Shown here: piece by piece, positions 16,220-23,693 of the stretch | Numbering within the stretch: position 1 is the stretch's first letter | How the letters are laid out: every line of letters starts with the position of its first letter | Source of the DNA: a virus | DNA: 28,962 nucleotides | Virus record (IMG/VR): IMGVR_UViG_3300025127_000184 | Span: 1-28,962 of that record | Direction: 5' to 3' (one strand) | The notes under the pieces: model-generated | Seen by the model: only the letters and a program-made list of their open reading frames with translations | The model's database searches: none | What the model was told of the DNA's origin: nothing | Translations under genes and position numbers: made by a program

Positions 16220-16780
16220 ATGGGTCTACTTGACGAGATGGAGGGTGACAGCAATAGCTCACTTGAAGTTCCAAACGATTCCGGGCTTGGCGCGGTTGCA
16301 AAGCTTGCCGAAAAAATTATCGCGCAAGAGAAGCACGTCAAACAACTAGAATTGGAACTGAAAGACTTAAAAGCAAAACTTTTGAAGATGACAGATGAAG
16401 ATCTGCCGTCTGCGATGCAGGAACTCAACCTTTCTACGTTTAGTTTGCACGATGGGTCCAAAGTCAGTATCAAGCCTACTTACGGCGCACGCATCAGTAA
16501 GGACAACGAAGACAAAGCCTTTGAATGGCTACGTGTTCGTAACGAGGGTGATCTTATTAAGAACACCATTACCTGCCGGTTCAACAAAGAACAGGACAAT
16601 GAAGCGTCTGCGCTGTTTGCTGACCTGCAAAAACAACACCTCGATCCCGAACGCAAAGCGGAAATACATAGTGCAACTCTACGCAGTTGGGCTAAGGGCC
16701 GCATTGAAGAAGGCAAAGAGATCGATATGGAGCTTTTCGGTGTCTGGGTAGGCCAACGTGCAGAAATTAAGAGAGGTTGA
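16220..16780 (+). CDS. hypothetical coiled-coil protein of the replication operon
   Basis: A 186-residue acidic protein, the first gene of the rightward replication operon, with a GAGGAC ribosome site seven bases from its ATG. Residues of about 25-65 form a strong coiled coil (Leu-Glu-Leu-Glu-Leu-Lys-Asp-Leu-Lys). The rest is a small alpha/beta domain with a Lys-Asn-Thr-Ile-Thr-Cys-Arg-Phe strand. No family is recognised. Being directly before an SSB-like protein and the primase suggests a DNA-replication accessory role, but nothing in the sequence proves it. Confidence 0.65.
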   Translation: MGLLDEMEGDSNSSLEVPNDSGLGAVAKLAEKIIAQEKHVKQLELELKDLKAKLLKMTDEDLPSAMQELNLSTFSLHDGSKVSIKPTYGARISKDNEDKAFEWLRVRNEGDLIKNTITCRFNKEQDNEASALFADLQKQHLDPERKAEIHSATLRSWAKGRIEEGKEIDMELFGVWVGQRAEIKRG

Positions 16781-16781
16781 T

Positions 16782-17561
16782 ATGGCTGATAAAGAAAAAG
16801 AAGTAAGTGAAACCAAGAACAAGGACGTCGCAGTGGTCGACGCCACCATGTTCGAAGCGGATGCCGGTGTTGGCATGCAGATGGATCAAGACGATCTGGC
16901 ATTGCCATTTCTGAAGATCCTGTCCGGTAACGACGAGATCCTAGAGGTCATCGACGCAAAGCCGGGTGACGTGTACAACACGGTGACGGGCGCGATCTAC
17001 AAGAGCAAGGAAGGCTGCAAAGTCATCCCTTGTCACTACGAGCGTCGGTTCTTGATGTGGGCACCACGGGGCTCAGGCTCTGGCGCACCACTGCAGAACT
17101 ACGGTATCGAAGACGAGCGCCCGGAAACGAAGCGTGACGATAGCGACAACAAAGACTACGTGGTCGGTGGTGAAGGTGAGTACCTTGAAGAAACTCATCA
17201 GCACTATGTTGTTGTCGTAGAAGACGACGGCACGTTCAGCACTGCGTTGATCCCAATGAAATCCACGCAACTCAAGAAGAGTCGCAAGTGGAACAGCATG
17301 ATTGCGTCACGCACCATGCTCAATGCGAAGGGTCAGGCGTTTCAGCCGCCGCGTTTTTCACATGTGTACAAGATGTCCACTATCAAAGAAGAGAACTCCA
17401 AGGGTTCTTGGCATGGTTGGAACATCGAACTGGACGGTCAGGTTGAGGACGCGAATGTCTACCGGTCTGCTAAAGCGTTCTACGAATCCATTCGTGGTGG
17501 AGAAGTAACGGTCAAGCACACTGCTGACACTCAACAAACAGAAGGGGCTGACCCTTTCTAA
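16782..17561 (+). CDS. putative ssDNA-binding-like protein with acidic Pro-Phe tail
   Basis: A 259-residue protein started at ATG 16782, one base after the previous stop, with an AGAGAGG ribosome site; an in-frame ATG at 16758 is less likely. The core contains Leu-Pro-Phe-Leu-Lys-Ile-Leu-Ser-Gly and Gly-Asp-Val-Tyr-Asn-Thr-Val-Thr-Gly, then a cluster of aromatic beta strands. The last residues are Glu-Gly-Ala-Asp-Pro-Phe, an acidic tail with a terminal Phe like the docking tail of bacterial SSB and T7 gp2.5. Position between a coiled-coil protein and the primase supports a single-strand binding or annealing role. This is inference; no OB-fold signature is clear. Confidence 0.5.
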   Translation: MADKEKEVSETKNKDVAVVDATMFEADAGVGMQMDQDDLALPFLKILSGNDEILEVIDAKPGDVYNTVTGAIYKSKEGCKVIPCHYERRFLMWAPRGSGSGAPLQNYGIEDERPETKRDDSDNKDYVVGGEGEYLEETHQHYVVVVEDDGTFSTALIPMKSTQLKKSRKWNSMIASRTMLNAKGQAFQPPRFSHVYKMSTIKEENSKGSWHGWNIELDGQVEDANVYRSAKAFYESIRGGEVTVKHTADTQQTEGADPF

Positions 17562-17574
17562 CCGCTGTAGGCAA

Positions 17575-17625
17575 CCCGGTGTCTCTAGGCCCTGCATATC
17601 GTTCTCAGCCGCAGGGCCGACCGGG
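17575..17625 (+). other. strong two-stem RNA hairpin between SSB-like and primase genes
   Basis: In the 79-base gap, CCCGGT (17575-17580) pairs with ACCGGG (17620-17625), and inside it GGCCCTGC (17588-17595) pairs with GCAGGGCC (17611-17618). Both stems are perfect and separated by an asymmetric bulge. No T run follows, so it looks like an mRNA stability or processing element, or a regulator of primase translation, not a terminator. Confidence 0.55.
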
Positions 17626-17640
17626 ACCTTGGAATAATAG

Positions 17641-19170
17641 ATGATAGATAAGTTTTCAACGATTTTCGATGGACTGCGGCTGGCCTACGGCACGTTTAAG
17701 ATCGAAGATCGCAACGCAAAAGGCAAAGCCACCGGTAAAGCGATGATCGTTCGTGAAGAGCGGACGCAAGAAACGTGGCAAATGCACCTTGATGGCACGC
17801 AGTCTGTCGGGATCATCCCGATCAACGAAGACAACCAATGCCGCTGGGGTTGTATCGACATAGACGAATACAACTTCGACCACACCGCACTGATCAACAA
17901 GCTCAAGAATCTGAAGCTGCCGCTAGTGGTCTGTAGGAGCAAATCTGGCGGCGCTCACGTGTTTTTATTTACAGACGACTTCATACCTGCCAAAGACATG
18001 CAAGACGTCTTAACGCGCCTCTCCGTCGGTCTGGGGTACGGTGGCAGTGAGATCTTTCCAAAACAGATTGCATTGAACCTAGATCGTGGCGATGTCGGCA
18101 ACTTTTTGAACATGCCGTACTTCGATCACGAAAACAGCTTGCGGTACGCTTTTAAGCCAGACAGTAGTGCAGCCACCATAGAAGAGTTCTTCGAACTGGT
18201 TGCGGAGAACGTCCAGACACGCGAGCAAGCGTTAGCTTTGATCGTTGAGCAGGACAGTAGCCTGCCGATACAGGACGGCCCGCCGTGCCTGCAGACACTG
18301 TGTAAAGACGGCATAGGTGAAGGCGCCCGCAACAATGGCTTGTTTAACGTCGGTGTGTACCTACGAAAGGCGTTTCCGGACACATGGGAGTCCGAGATTC
18401 TGCAGCACAACATGCAGTTTATTCATCCACCGCTGCCCTTGGGCGAGGTCAACTCCGTTGCCAAGCAGTTGCTGCGCAAAGACTACGCCTACAAATGCAA
18501 AGACGCCCCGATCAACTCGGTCTGCAACAAAGAACTGTGCATGACTCGTAAGTTTGGGATTGAGGCGGTGGTGTCTGGCGTGCAGATTGCCAACCTACGA
18601 AAGTACAACTCGGTGCCGCCGGTCTGGTTTTTGGACGTTGAGGGCAAGCCACTTGAGATGGGCACAGACGATCTGTTGAACCAAATGGCGTTTCAGCGGG
18701 CATGCGTCGAGCAGCTTAACTTCTACCCTCGCACGATGAAGAAAGACATGTGGGAGACACGGATCAACGCTTTGCTGACTGAGATGCAAGAGACAGACGG
18801 TTCTATCATCGAAGTGTCAGAGGACGTAAGCGTCAACGGCATCTTCAATGAGCACTTGGAAGAGTTTTGTACTGGGCACCAAGCGGCGGAAGAGAAAGAA
18901 CAGATCCTGCTCAAGCGCCCTTGGACAGACGAAGAGAAGAACGAGACATACTTCCGACTCAAAGATCTGGAAGGTCACCTGCTCAAGGCCAATTTCAAGC
19001 ATTTCAAGACGCACCAGATTGCACAGCGCCTGCGAGACATCAACGGTGAAGCCACGCAGCTACGGATTCAAAGCAAGGTCGTGCGGCTGTGGAAGATCCC
19101 AGCGCACAAGGTTACAAAGACGGTCATACGCGACCCACGGTTCACAGTAGATGAAGAGGTTCCGTTTTGA
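17641..19170 (+). CDS. DNA primase, archaeo-eukaryotic (TOTE-type AEP) family
   Basis: A 509-residue primase that makes the primers for phage DNA synthesis. The AEP core has Ile-Asp73-Ile-Asp75-Glu-Tyr (metal-binding DxD), then Arg-Ser-Lys-Ser-Gly-Gly-Ala-His106-Val (the sxH motif), and Val-Gly-Asn-Phe-Leu-Asn-Met-Pro further on. This arrangement matches primases related to the TOTE conflict-system family. A PriCT-like helical region follows (Ala-Arg-Asn-Asn-Gly-Leu-Phe-Asn-Val-Gly-Val-Tyr-Leu). Cysteines at 216, 221, 286, 295 and 300 could form a metal or Fe-S site. There is no helicase domain, so unwinding must come from the neighbouring helicase genes. The C-terminus is acidic and ends Pro-Phe. 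The stop overlaps the next TTG start. Confidence 0.85.
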   Translation: MIDKFSTIFDGLRLAYGTFKIEDRNAKGKATGKAMIVREERTQETWQMHLDGTQSVGIIPINEDNQCRWGCIDIDEYNFDHTALINKLKNLKLPLVVCRSKSGGAHVFLFTDDFIPAKDMQDVLTRLSVGLGYGGSEIFPKQIALNLDRGDVGNFLNMPYFDHENSLRYAFKPDSSAATIEEFFELVAENVQTREQALALIVEQDSSLPIQDGPPCLQTLCKDGIGEGARNNGLFNVGVYLRKAFPDTWESEILQHNMQFIHPPLPLGEVNSVAKQLLRKDYAYKCKDAPINSVCNKELCMTRKFGIEAVVSGVQIANLRKYNSVPPVWFLDVEGKPLEMGTDDLLNQMAFQRACVEQLNFYPRTMKKDMWETRINALLTEMQETDGSIIEVSEDVSVNGIFNEHLEEFCTGHQAAEEKEQILLKRPWTDEEKNETYFRLKDLEGHLLKANFKHFKTHQIAQRLRDINGEATQLRIQSKVVRLWKIPAHKVTKTVIRDPRFTVDEEVPF

Positions 19171-19394
19171 AGATTGACAAAGGCGTCGACATTCCACCCA
19201 ACGCGGGTTGGGGTCGCTGGGTTAGCTTGGTCAAAGATATGAAGGTTGGCGACAGCATTGAAGTGCCAGACGGCAAAGAGCGTAACGCCCTGCGCAAAGC
19301 GATGGTAGATGCAGGTTACAAGGTTGTGCAGCGCAAGAACCATGAAGACTCAACGGAAGATCAGGTCCTGATCCGACTATGGCGAGTTAGCTGA
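19167..19394 (+). CDS. small conserved phage protein of the replication operon
   Basis: A 75-residue protein that begins at TTG 19167, overlapping the primase stop as TTGA, with a GAAGAGG ribosome site upstream. It opens Lys-Ile-Asp-Lys-Gly-Val-Asp-Ile-Pro-Pro and has Val-Gly-Asp-Ser-Ile-Glu-Val-Pro, a pattern seen in small phage proteins of unknown function near replication genes. It is basic, has no Cys and no membrane segment, and is probably a DNA- or protein-binding accessory. No function can be assigned. Its last base is the first base of the next gene. Confidence 0.7.
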   Translation: MKIDKGVDIPPNAGWGRWVSLVKDMKVGDSIEVPDGKERNALRKAMVDAGYKVVQRKNHEDSTEDQVLIRLWRVS

Positions 19395-20917
19395 TGCAGC
19401 GCATCTTCGGCCCACCCGGTACAGGCAAGACAACTACACTGCTCAATTTAGTCGACAAAGCTTTGTCTGACGGTGTGCCACCGACACAGATCGCCTTCTT
19501 CGCGTTTACACGTAAAGCCGCCACAGAAGCAAAAGAGCGGGCTGCCGCACGTTTCAATCTTGATCCAAAGACTGACCTGCCTTTTTTTCGAACCATCCAC
19601 AGTCTGGCGTTTCATCTGACCGGACTGAAGTCTGAGCAGTTGATGACCGCGCAGCACTATCGCGAGGTCGAGCGCAAGATTGGCATCGCGTTGGTCAGCG
19701 GTGACGTCCAAATGTATGAGGTCGAAGAGGATCTTAGTAACAGCCTGCGCAAAGAGTCACCGATCTTACGATTGATCACACTGTCTCGGCTCAAGAAGTC
19801 AGAGCTACAGACTGAATACAATGCCAGCGACCTAGAGTACACGTGGCTTGAAGTGGATTACGCAGCACGGGCCTTGGCCCAGTACAAGAAAGAGTTTGGC
19901 GTCTACGACTACACAGACATGCTTGAGCTCTTCGCACGCTCGGCCCATGAGGTGTGCCCGTCGTTCAAGCTTTCTATGCTGGACGAAGCGCAGGATCTAA
20001 GCCCGCTGCAGTGGGACATAGCCCACGCGATCGATGAAAAGTCAGAGCGGATGTACTGTGCGGGCGATGACGATCAGGCGATCTACAAGTGGAGTGGCGC
20101 CGACGTCGATCATTTCATCAACCTGCCCGGCGGCAGCGAGGTGCTAGAACAAAGCTTCCGCATCCCGCGTCTTGTACACGAAGTGGCTGACCGGATCTCT
20201 CGACGCATCAAGCATCGCTTTCCAAAGTCGTACCTGCCGAAAACAGAAGAAGGTCGCATACAAAACATCAGTACCTTTGCAGAACTGGACATGGCCCACG
20301 GCTCTTGGCTGTTCTTGTCGCAGGCTCAGTATTTCCTGCACCCGGTGCGCGACCATCTCAAAAGCCAAGGCTATTTCTTTGAGATACAAGGGCGGCAAAG
20401 TTTACGACTCAAGGTGCGCGAAGCCCTTGAGGCATGGCGCACGTTGCAGCGTGGCAACCCGATCACGTACGATCTGGCAAAGGTGCTGTACAGTTATATG
20501 ACAGGCAATGGCGTGCGTGTTGCACGCGGTCACAAAAAGATTCTTGGGGAAGAAGACGATACGTTCACGTTTGAAGAGTTGCGGGACAACAATGGGTTGT
20601 TGGCAACGCTTGATATGGCGTGGAACGAGGCGCTGGACAAAGTACCGGGTGTTGACGTCGCGTATGTCAACGCACTGGTACGCCGAGGCGAAGACCTCAC
20701 AGCACCTCCCCGTATCAAACTAAGCACAATACACGGCGCAAAGGGCGGTGAAGCAGATAACGTGGTGTTGTTTACGGATTTGACGGTCGCTGCAGAGCGA
20801 TCGATGGATGATGATCCGGATAGCATGCACCGCGTGTTCTATGTTGCGGTTACACGCACAAAGAAGAACCTGTTCACTGTTCTGCCAGAAAACTTTTATC
20901 GGAGCTACACGTTATGA
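19394..20917 (+). CDS. UvrD/Rep-like superfamily 1 DNA helicase
   Basis: A 507-residue ATP-dependent helicase that moves 3' to 5' on DNA. Motif I is Gly-Pro-Pro-Gly-Thr-Gly-Lys-Thr at 6-13 and motif II Asp-Glu-Ala-Gln-Asp at about 197-201. Motif III is Gly-Asp-Asp-Asp-Gln-Ala-Ile-Tyr-Lys-Trp-Ser-Gly-Ala and motif IV includes Ser-Phe-Arg-Ile-Pro. Motif V is Leu-Ser-Thr-Ile-His-Gly-Ala-Lys-Gly-Gly-Glu, and motif VI Tyr-Val-Ala-Val-Thr-Arg-Thr-Lys. All key residues are present. It is shorter than cellular UvrD and starts almost at motif I, as phage forms do. It probably unwinds DNA ahead of the neighbouring polymerase. It overlaps DUF3310 by ATGA. Confidence 0.94.
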   Translation: MQRIFGPPGTGKTTTLLNLVDKALSDGVPPTQIAFFAFTRKAATEAKERAAARFNLDPKTDLPFFRTIHSLAFHLTGLKSEQLMTAQHYREVERKIGIALVSGDVQMYEVEEDLSNSLRKESPILRLITLSRLKKSELQTEYNASDLEYTWLEVDYAARALAQYKKEFGVYDYTDMLELFARSAHEVCPSFKLSMLDEAQDLSPLQWDIAHAIDEKSERMYCAGDDDQAIYKWSGADVDHFINLPGGSEVLEQSFRIPRLVHEVADRISRRIKHRFPKSYLPKTEEGRIQNISTFAELDMAHGSWLFLSQAQYFLHPVRDHLKSQGYFFEIQGRQSLRLKVREALEAWRTLQRGNPITYDLAKVLYSYMTGNGVRVARGHKKILGEEDDTFTFEELRDNNGLLATLDMAWNEALDKVPGVDVAYVNALVRRGEDLTAPPRIKLSTIHGAKGGEADNVVLFTDLTVAAERSMDDDPDSMHRVFYVAVTRTKKNLFTVLPENFYRSYTL

Positions 20918-21219
20918 GCGATTACTTTGAAGTCAGTGTCGGTGACCGTAAAGAGAAGGTCTATTACAAAGACATTCCAAACGGGTCCGCAGGCATGTTA
21001 CACGACATGGTAAACCAGCCGCCTCATTACGCAGACTCCGAGATCGAATGCATAGACGCGATGGTGGCTGCCTTCGGGCGCGAAGCCGTCGCCACTTACT
21101 GTCGAATTGCCGCGTTCAAGTATATATGGCGTGCAGGCAAGAAATTTGATGCAGAAGAAGATTTAAAAAAAGCCATCTGGTATTTGCGCTTCACCTATGA
21201 AGATCCCCGGAGTGACTGA
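20914..21219 (+). CDS. DUF3310 protein (PF11753)
   Basis: A 101-residue protein carrying the DUF3310 signature: Val-Asn-Gln-Pro-Pro-His-Tyr, then Ile-Glu-Cys-Ile-Asp-Ala-Met, Ala-Phe-Lys-Tyr-Ile-Trp-Arg-Ala-Gly and Asp-Leu-Lys-Lys-Ala-Ile-Trp-Tyr-Leu. The family is widespread in phages, often annotated as nucleotide-kinase-like, but its biochemical activity is not established. It sits between helicase and polymerase with ATGA and TGATG overlaps, so it probably acts in phage DNA or nucleotide metabolism. An alternative start at the later Met-Leu-His would remove a poorly conserved head. Confidence 0.9.
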   Translation: MSDYFEVSVGDRKEKVYYKDIPNGSAGMLHDMVNQPPHYADSEIECIDAMVAAFGREAVATYCRIAAFKYIWRAGKKFDAEEDLKKAIWYLRFTYEDPRSD

Positions 21220-23126
21220 TGCAAAAAGAAACACGCTTGCAGTTTCCGCTGTTTACACCAAACGCGGAATGGACTGCACCGTTTGAGCTCAAAGACCTAA
21301 CCGACGCGAAAGAGATCGCGATCGACTTAGAGACACGTGACCCACACTTAAAAGAATACGGTCCCGGCTGGCCTCGTAAAGATGGTGACGTCGTGGGTAT
21401 CGCAGTCGCAACCGAAGGCTGGGAAGCCTATTACCCGATCGCACACCTTGGTGGCGGCAACCTCGACAAGAACGTCGTGCTGCGCTGGCTGAAGAAGCAG
21501 TTATCCACAGGTTGTCCCAAGATCATGCACAACGCACCGTATGACTTAGGCTGGCTGAAAGCTTTAGACATCCCGGTCAACGGCCCGATCATCGACACGA
21601 TGATCATGGCTGCGTTACTGGACGAGAACCGCTACAGCTACAGTCTGAACGCCCTGTCCTACGACTATTTGGGCGAAGCCAAGTCAGAGAAGCTACTGAC
21701 CCAAGCGGCAGTAGACTTTGGTGTCGATCCAAAAGCCGAGCTCTGGAAGCTGCCAAGCCAGTTCGTCGGGCCCTATGCGGAGATGGACGCACGATTAGCC
21801 TTTGATCTGTATAAGTTTTTTAAGCTGGAGATTGCCAAGCAAGACCTCAACACGGTCTGGGATCTTGAAACACGGCTCACGCCCTGCCTGATCGACATGA
21901 CCTTTCGGGGTATTCGGGTCGACATGGATCGCTGCGAGCGTACGAAGCAGGCGCTGATCAAGCGCGAGAAGGCAGTACTTAAAAAGATCGAAGCGCAGGC
22001 CGGTGGCGAGGTAGAGATCTGGGCGGCAGCGTCGCTGTCTAAAGCGTTCGACAAACTCAATATCAAATACCCACGCACCGCGACCGGGCAGCCGTCGTTC
22101 ACAAAGTCGTTCTTGAGCGAGAACCCGCACGAATTTGCAAAGCAGGTCGTCGAGGCGCGCAACCTCAACAAGGTCCAAGGCACGTTTGTGTCGTCGATCA
22201 TGCGGTACGTGTCCAAAGAAGGACGTATACATGGTCACATCAACCAGTTGAGATCCGACGACGGGGGTACGGTCAGCGGGCGCCTGTCCATGTCCAACCC
22301 CAATCTTCAACAAATCCCGGCTCGCGATCCCGAACTGGGACCTATGATTCGCAGTCTGTTCCTGCCAGAAGAAGATGAGCAGTGGGCTGCAATCGACTTT
22401 TCGCAGCAAGAACCACGGATCTTGGTGCATTACGCACAGATCTTCGGCAAGTGGAAAAGCAGGCCGCTGGGCGGTGCTCAAGAGTTTGTAGACGCCTACA
22501 ATGACGATCCAGACACAGACTTCCACACAATGGTCGCTGAAATGGCTCAAATACCTCGTAAGCAGGCCAAAGTCGTCAATCTGGGCATGATGTACGGGAT
22601 GGGAGTCAACAAGCTGGCAGACCAGCTAGACGTCGACGTCGACACTGCCAAAGAAATCACAAAGCAGTACCACAGTCGCGTGCCTTTCGTTAAAGAACTC
22701 ATGTCTGGCGTGTCACGGGCCGTGGACCAGAAAGACGACGGGTCGATCCGTAGTCTCAAGGGACGCAAATGCCGGTTCGATATGTTTGAGCCGCTGGGCT
22801 ACGAACTGAAGAAAGCATTGCCTAAGAAAGAAGCACGGGCGCAGTACGGCGACACAACGCCCCTGCGGCGTGCCTATACCTACAAAGCTTTGAATCGTCT
22901 GATACAGGCGTCTGCTGCCGATATGACCAAGCAAGCGATGGTCGATCTATATGAAGCCGGTGAGCGTCCGCTACTGCAGGTTCACGATGAACTGGGCTGC
23001 AGTGTGCGCAATCTAGCGCATGCAAAGAAGATCCGAGAGGTGATGGAGCGTGCGGTAGGGCTAGAAGTGCCTAACAAATGCGACATTGACCTTGGGCCAA
23101 GCTGGGGTGAAGCGGTAGAGGTATAA
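21219..23126 (+). CDS. polA: DNA polymerase I (family A) with 3'-5' exonuclease
   Basis: A 635-residue replicative polymerase. The exonuclease domain has Asp36-Leu-Glu38 (Exo I), His-Asn-Ala-Pro-Tyr-Asp near 103-108 (Exo II) and Tyr-Ala-Glu-Met-Asp near 186-190 (Exo III). The polymerase domain has motif A Asp393-Phe-Ser-Gln-Gln-Glu-Pro-Arg, motif B Arg447-Lys-Gln-Ala-Lys-Val-Val-Asn-Leu455-Gly-Met-Met-Tyr-Gly and motif C Val-His589-Asp590-Glu591. There is no 5'-3' exonuclease domain, as usual in phages. Leu455 corresponds to E. coli Phe762, which affects speed and fidelity. It closes the rightward replication operon, coupled to DUF3310 by TGATG. Confidence 0.96.
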   Translation: MQKETRLQFPLFTPNAEWTAPFELKDLTDAKEIAIDLETRDPHLKEYGPGWPRKDGDVVGIAVATEGWEAYYPIAHLGGGNLDKNVVLRWLKKQLSTGCPKIMHNAPYDLGWLKALDIPVNGPIIDTMIMAALLDENRYSYSLNALSYDYLGEAKSEKLLTQAAVDFGVDPKAELWKLPSQFVGPYAEMDARLAFDLYKFFKLEIAKQDLNTVWDLETRLTPCLIDMTFRGIRVDMDRCERTKQALIKREKAVLKKIEAQAGGEVEIWAAASLSKAFDKLNIKYPRTATGQPSFTKSFLSENPHEFAKQVVEARNLNKVQGTFVSSIMRYVSKEGRIHGHINQLRSDDGGTVSGRLSMSNPNLQQIPARDPELGPMIRSLFLPEEDEQWAAIDFSQQEPRILVHYAQIFGKWKSRPLGGAQEFVDAYNDDPDTDFHTMVAEMAQIPRKQAKVVNLGMMYGMGVNKLADQLDVDVDTAKEITKQYHSRVPFVKELMSGVSRAVDQKDDGSIRSLKGRKCRFDMFEPLGYELKKALPKKEARAQYGDTTPLRRAYTYKALNRLIQASAADMTKQAMVDLYEAGERPLLQVHDELGCSVRNLAHAKKIREVMERAVGLEVPNKCDIDLGPSWGEAVEV

Positions 23127-23152
23127 CCCGTCTTAGGCTGCACGGACGGGGC
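23127..23152. repeat. GC-rich hairpin, copy 1, directly after polA
   Basis: CCCGTC (23127-23132) pairs with GACGGG (23145-23150) right after the polA stop. The hairpin and the bases after it resemble a second copy at 23423-23458. It has no T run, so termination is uncertain. The rest of 23151-23258 has no gene; it contains an inverted TTCTACC/GGTAGAA pair near 23195-23220 that could fold but has no clear role. Confidence 0.45.
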
Positions 23153-23258
23153 GTGCTGACAGAAATGCAATTATCTTAATGCATCCTTAGCCTTTTCTAC
23201 CTTCGGCCACGCGGGTAGAACGCGTCCAATCAGAGCTTGATGGTACCAAGCCGGGGGC

Positions 23259-23513
23259 CTAAACCGTAACGCAGCGGCAGATTAGGTGTGGCCCAAACTG
23301 CCTGCAAAACTTTATTACTTTAAAACCGTTGGATGACTCTGGACAATGAACAGCGTCCGGTCCTAGCTGATCCCAATACGTTTTAGTCGTTGGGGCTACG
23401 CAGCCCGTTAAAAAAAGTAAAACCCCGCCTATCAGCCACACGGACGGGGGACGTGTTGGAAGGCCGTGATGTTGCCTTGGCTTGAAGTGGAGACGGGTGT
23501 TAGAGCCCGTCAA
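23259..23513 (-). CDS. putative small lipoprotein
   Basis: An 84-residue frame starting at TTG 23513, which overlaps the upstream RHH stop as TTGA. A basic head of about 29 residues is followed by a hydrophobic stretch and the lipobox Leu-Thr-Gly-Cys, then Val-Ala-Pro-Thr-Thr-Lys and a Cys-rich tail ending Cys-Arg-Cys-Val-Thr-Val. This could be an outer-membrane spanin-like or superinfection-exclusion lipoprotein. A shorter product could start at GTG near 23438. The hydrophobic codons coincide with a hairpin followed by T runs, so part of the signal may come from a terminator instead of a gene. Confidence 0.4.
   Translation of the reverse strand: MTGSNTRLHFKPRQHHGLPTRPPSVWLIGGVLLFLTGCVAPTTKTYWDQLGPDAVHCPESSNGFKVIKFCRQFGPHLICRCVTV
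23410..23449 (-). terminator. terminator-like hairpin, copy 2 of the GC-rich element
   Basis: On the minus strand CCCCG (23449-23445) pairs with CGGGG (23427-23423), helped by an inner CC/GG pair past a bulge, and is followed by TTTTACTTTTTTT. That is a plausible intrinsic terminator for the leftward RHH transcript, though it lies inside the putative lipoprotein gene. It resembles the hairpin after polA. Confidence 0.45.
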
Positions 23514-23680
23514 TCAAGTACACCAAGATCCCGCGCCTCTTGCAAGCGGTCTTCTTGCCATTCTTTGAATATTTTGCGTAGCTGACCACTAATAGAGCGG
23601 TCTTCTTCAAACGCGATTTTTTTGATGTCCCGGTAGACCTCAACAGGCACCAGAACCGATTTCCATTTAGATGTATCCAT
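23510..23680 (-). CDS. ribbon-helix-helix (Arc/CopG-like) regulator
   Basis: A 56-residue protein below usual gene-length cutoffs, translated from ATG 23680. It reads Trp-Lys-Ser-Val-Leu-Val-Pro-Val-Glu-Val-Tyr, a short beta strand. Two helices follow: Asp-Ile-Lys-Lys-Ile-Ala-Phe-Glu-Glu and, after Arg-Ser-Ile-Ser-Gly, Gln-Leu-Arg-Lys-Ile-Phe-Lys-Glu-Trp. Strand-helix-turn-helix with a Ser-x-Ser-Gly turn is the ribbon-helix-helix DNA-binding fold, whose dimers bind repeated operators. A perfect TTGACA lies 30 bases upstream. It probably represses its own or another phage transcription unit; the palindrome at 27996-28010 is one candidate site. It overlaps the lipoprotein frame by TTGA. Confidence 0.75.
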   Translation of the reverse strand: MDTSKWKSVLVPVEVYRDIKKIAFEEDRSISGQLRKIFKEWQEDRLQEARDLGVLD

Positions 23681-23693
23681 GCGCTATTCTCTT

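Noticed and set aside
21795-22550. Minus-strand open frame of 251 codons opposite polA
   Set aside because: It covers the conserved polymerase region, where every motif is intact on the plus strand.
23127-23510. Possible tRNA or other small RNA in the gap after polA
   Set aside because: Several short stems are present, but there is no T-loop consensus, acceptor pairing or CCA that would make a tRNA.
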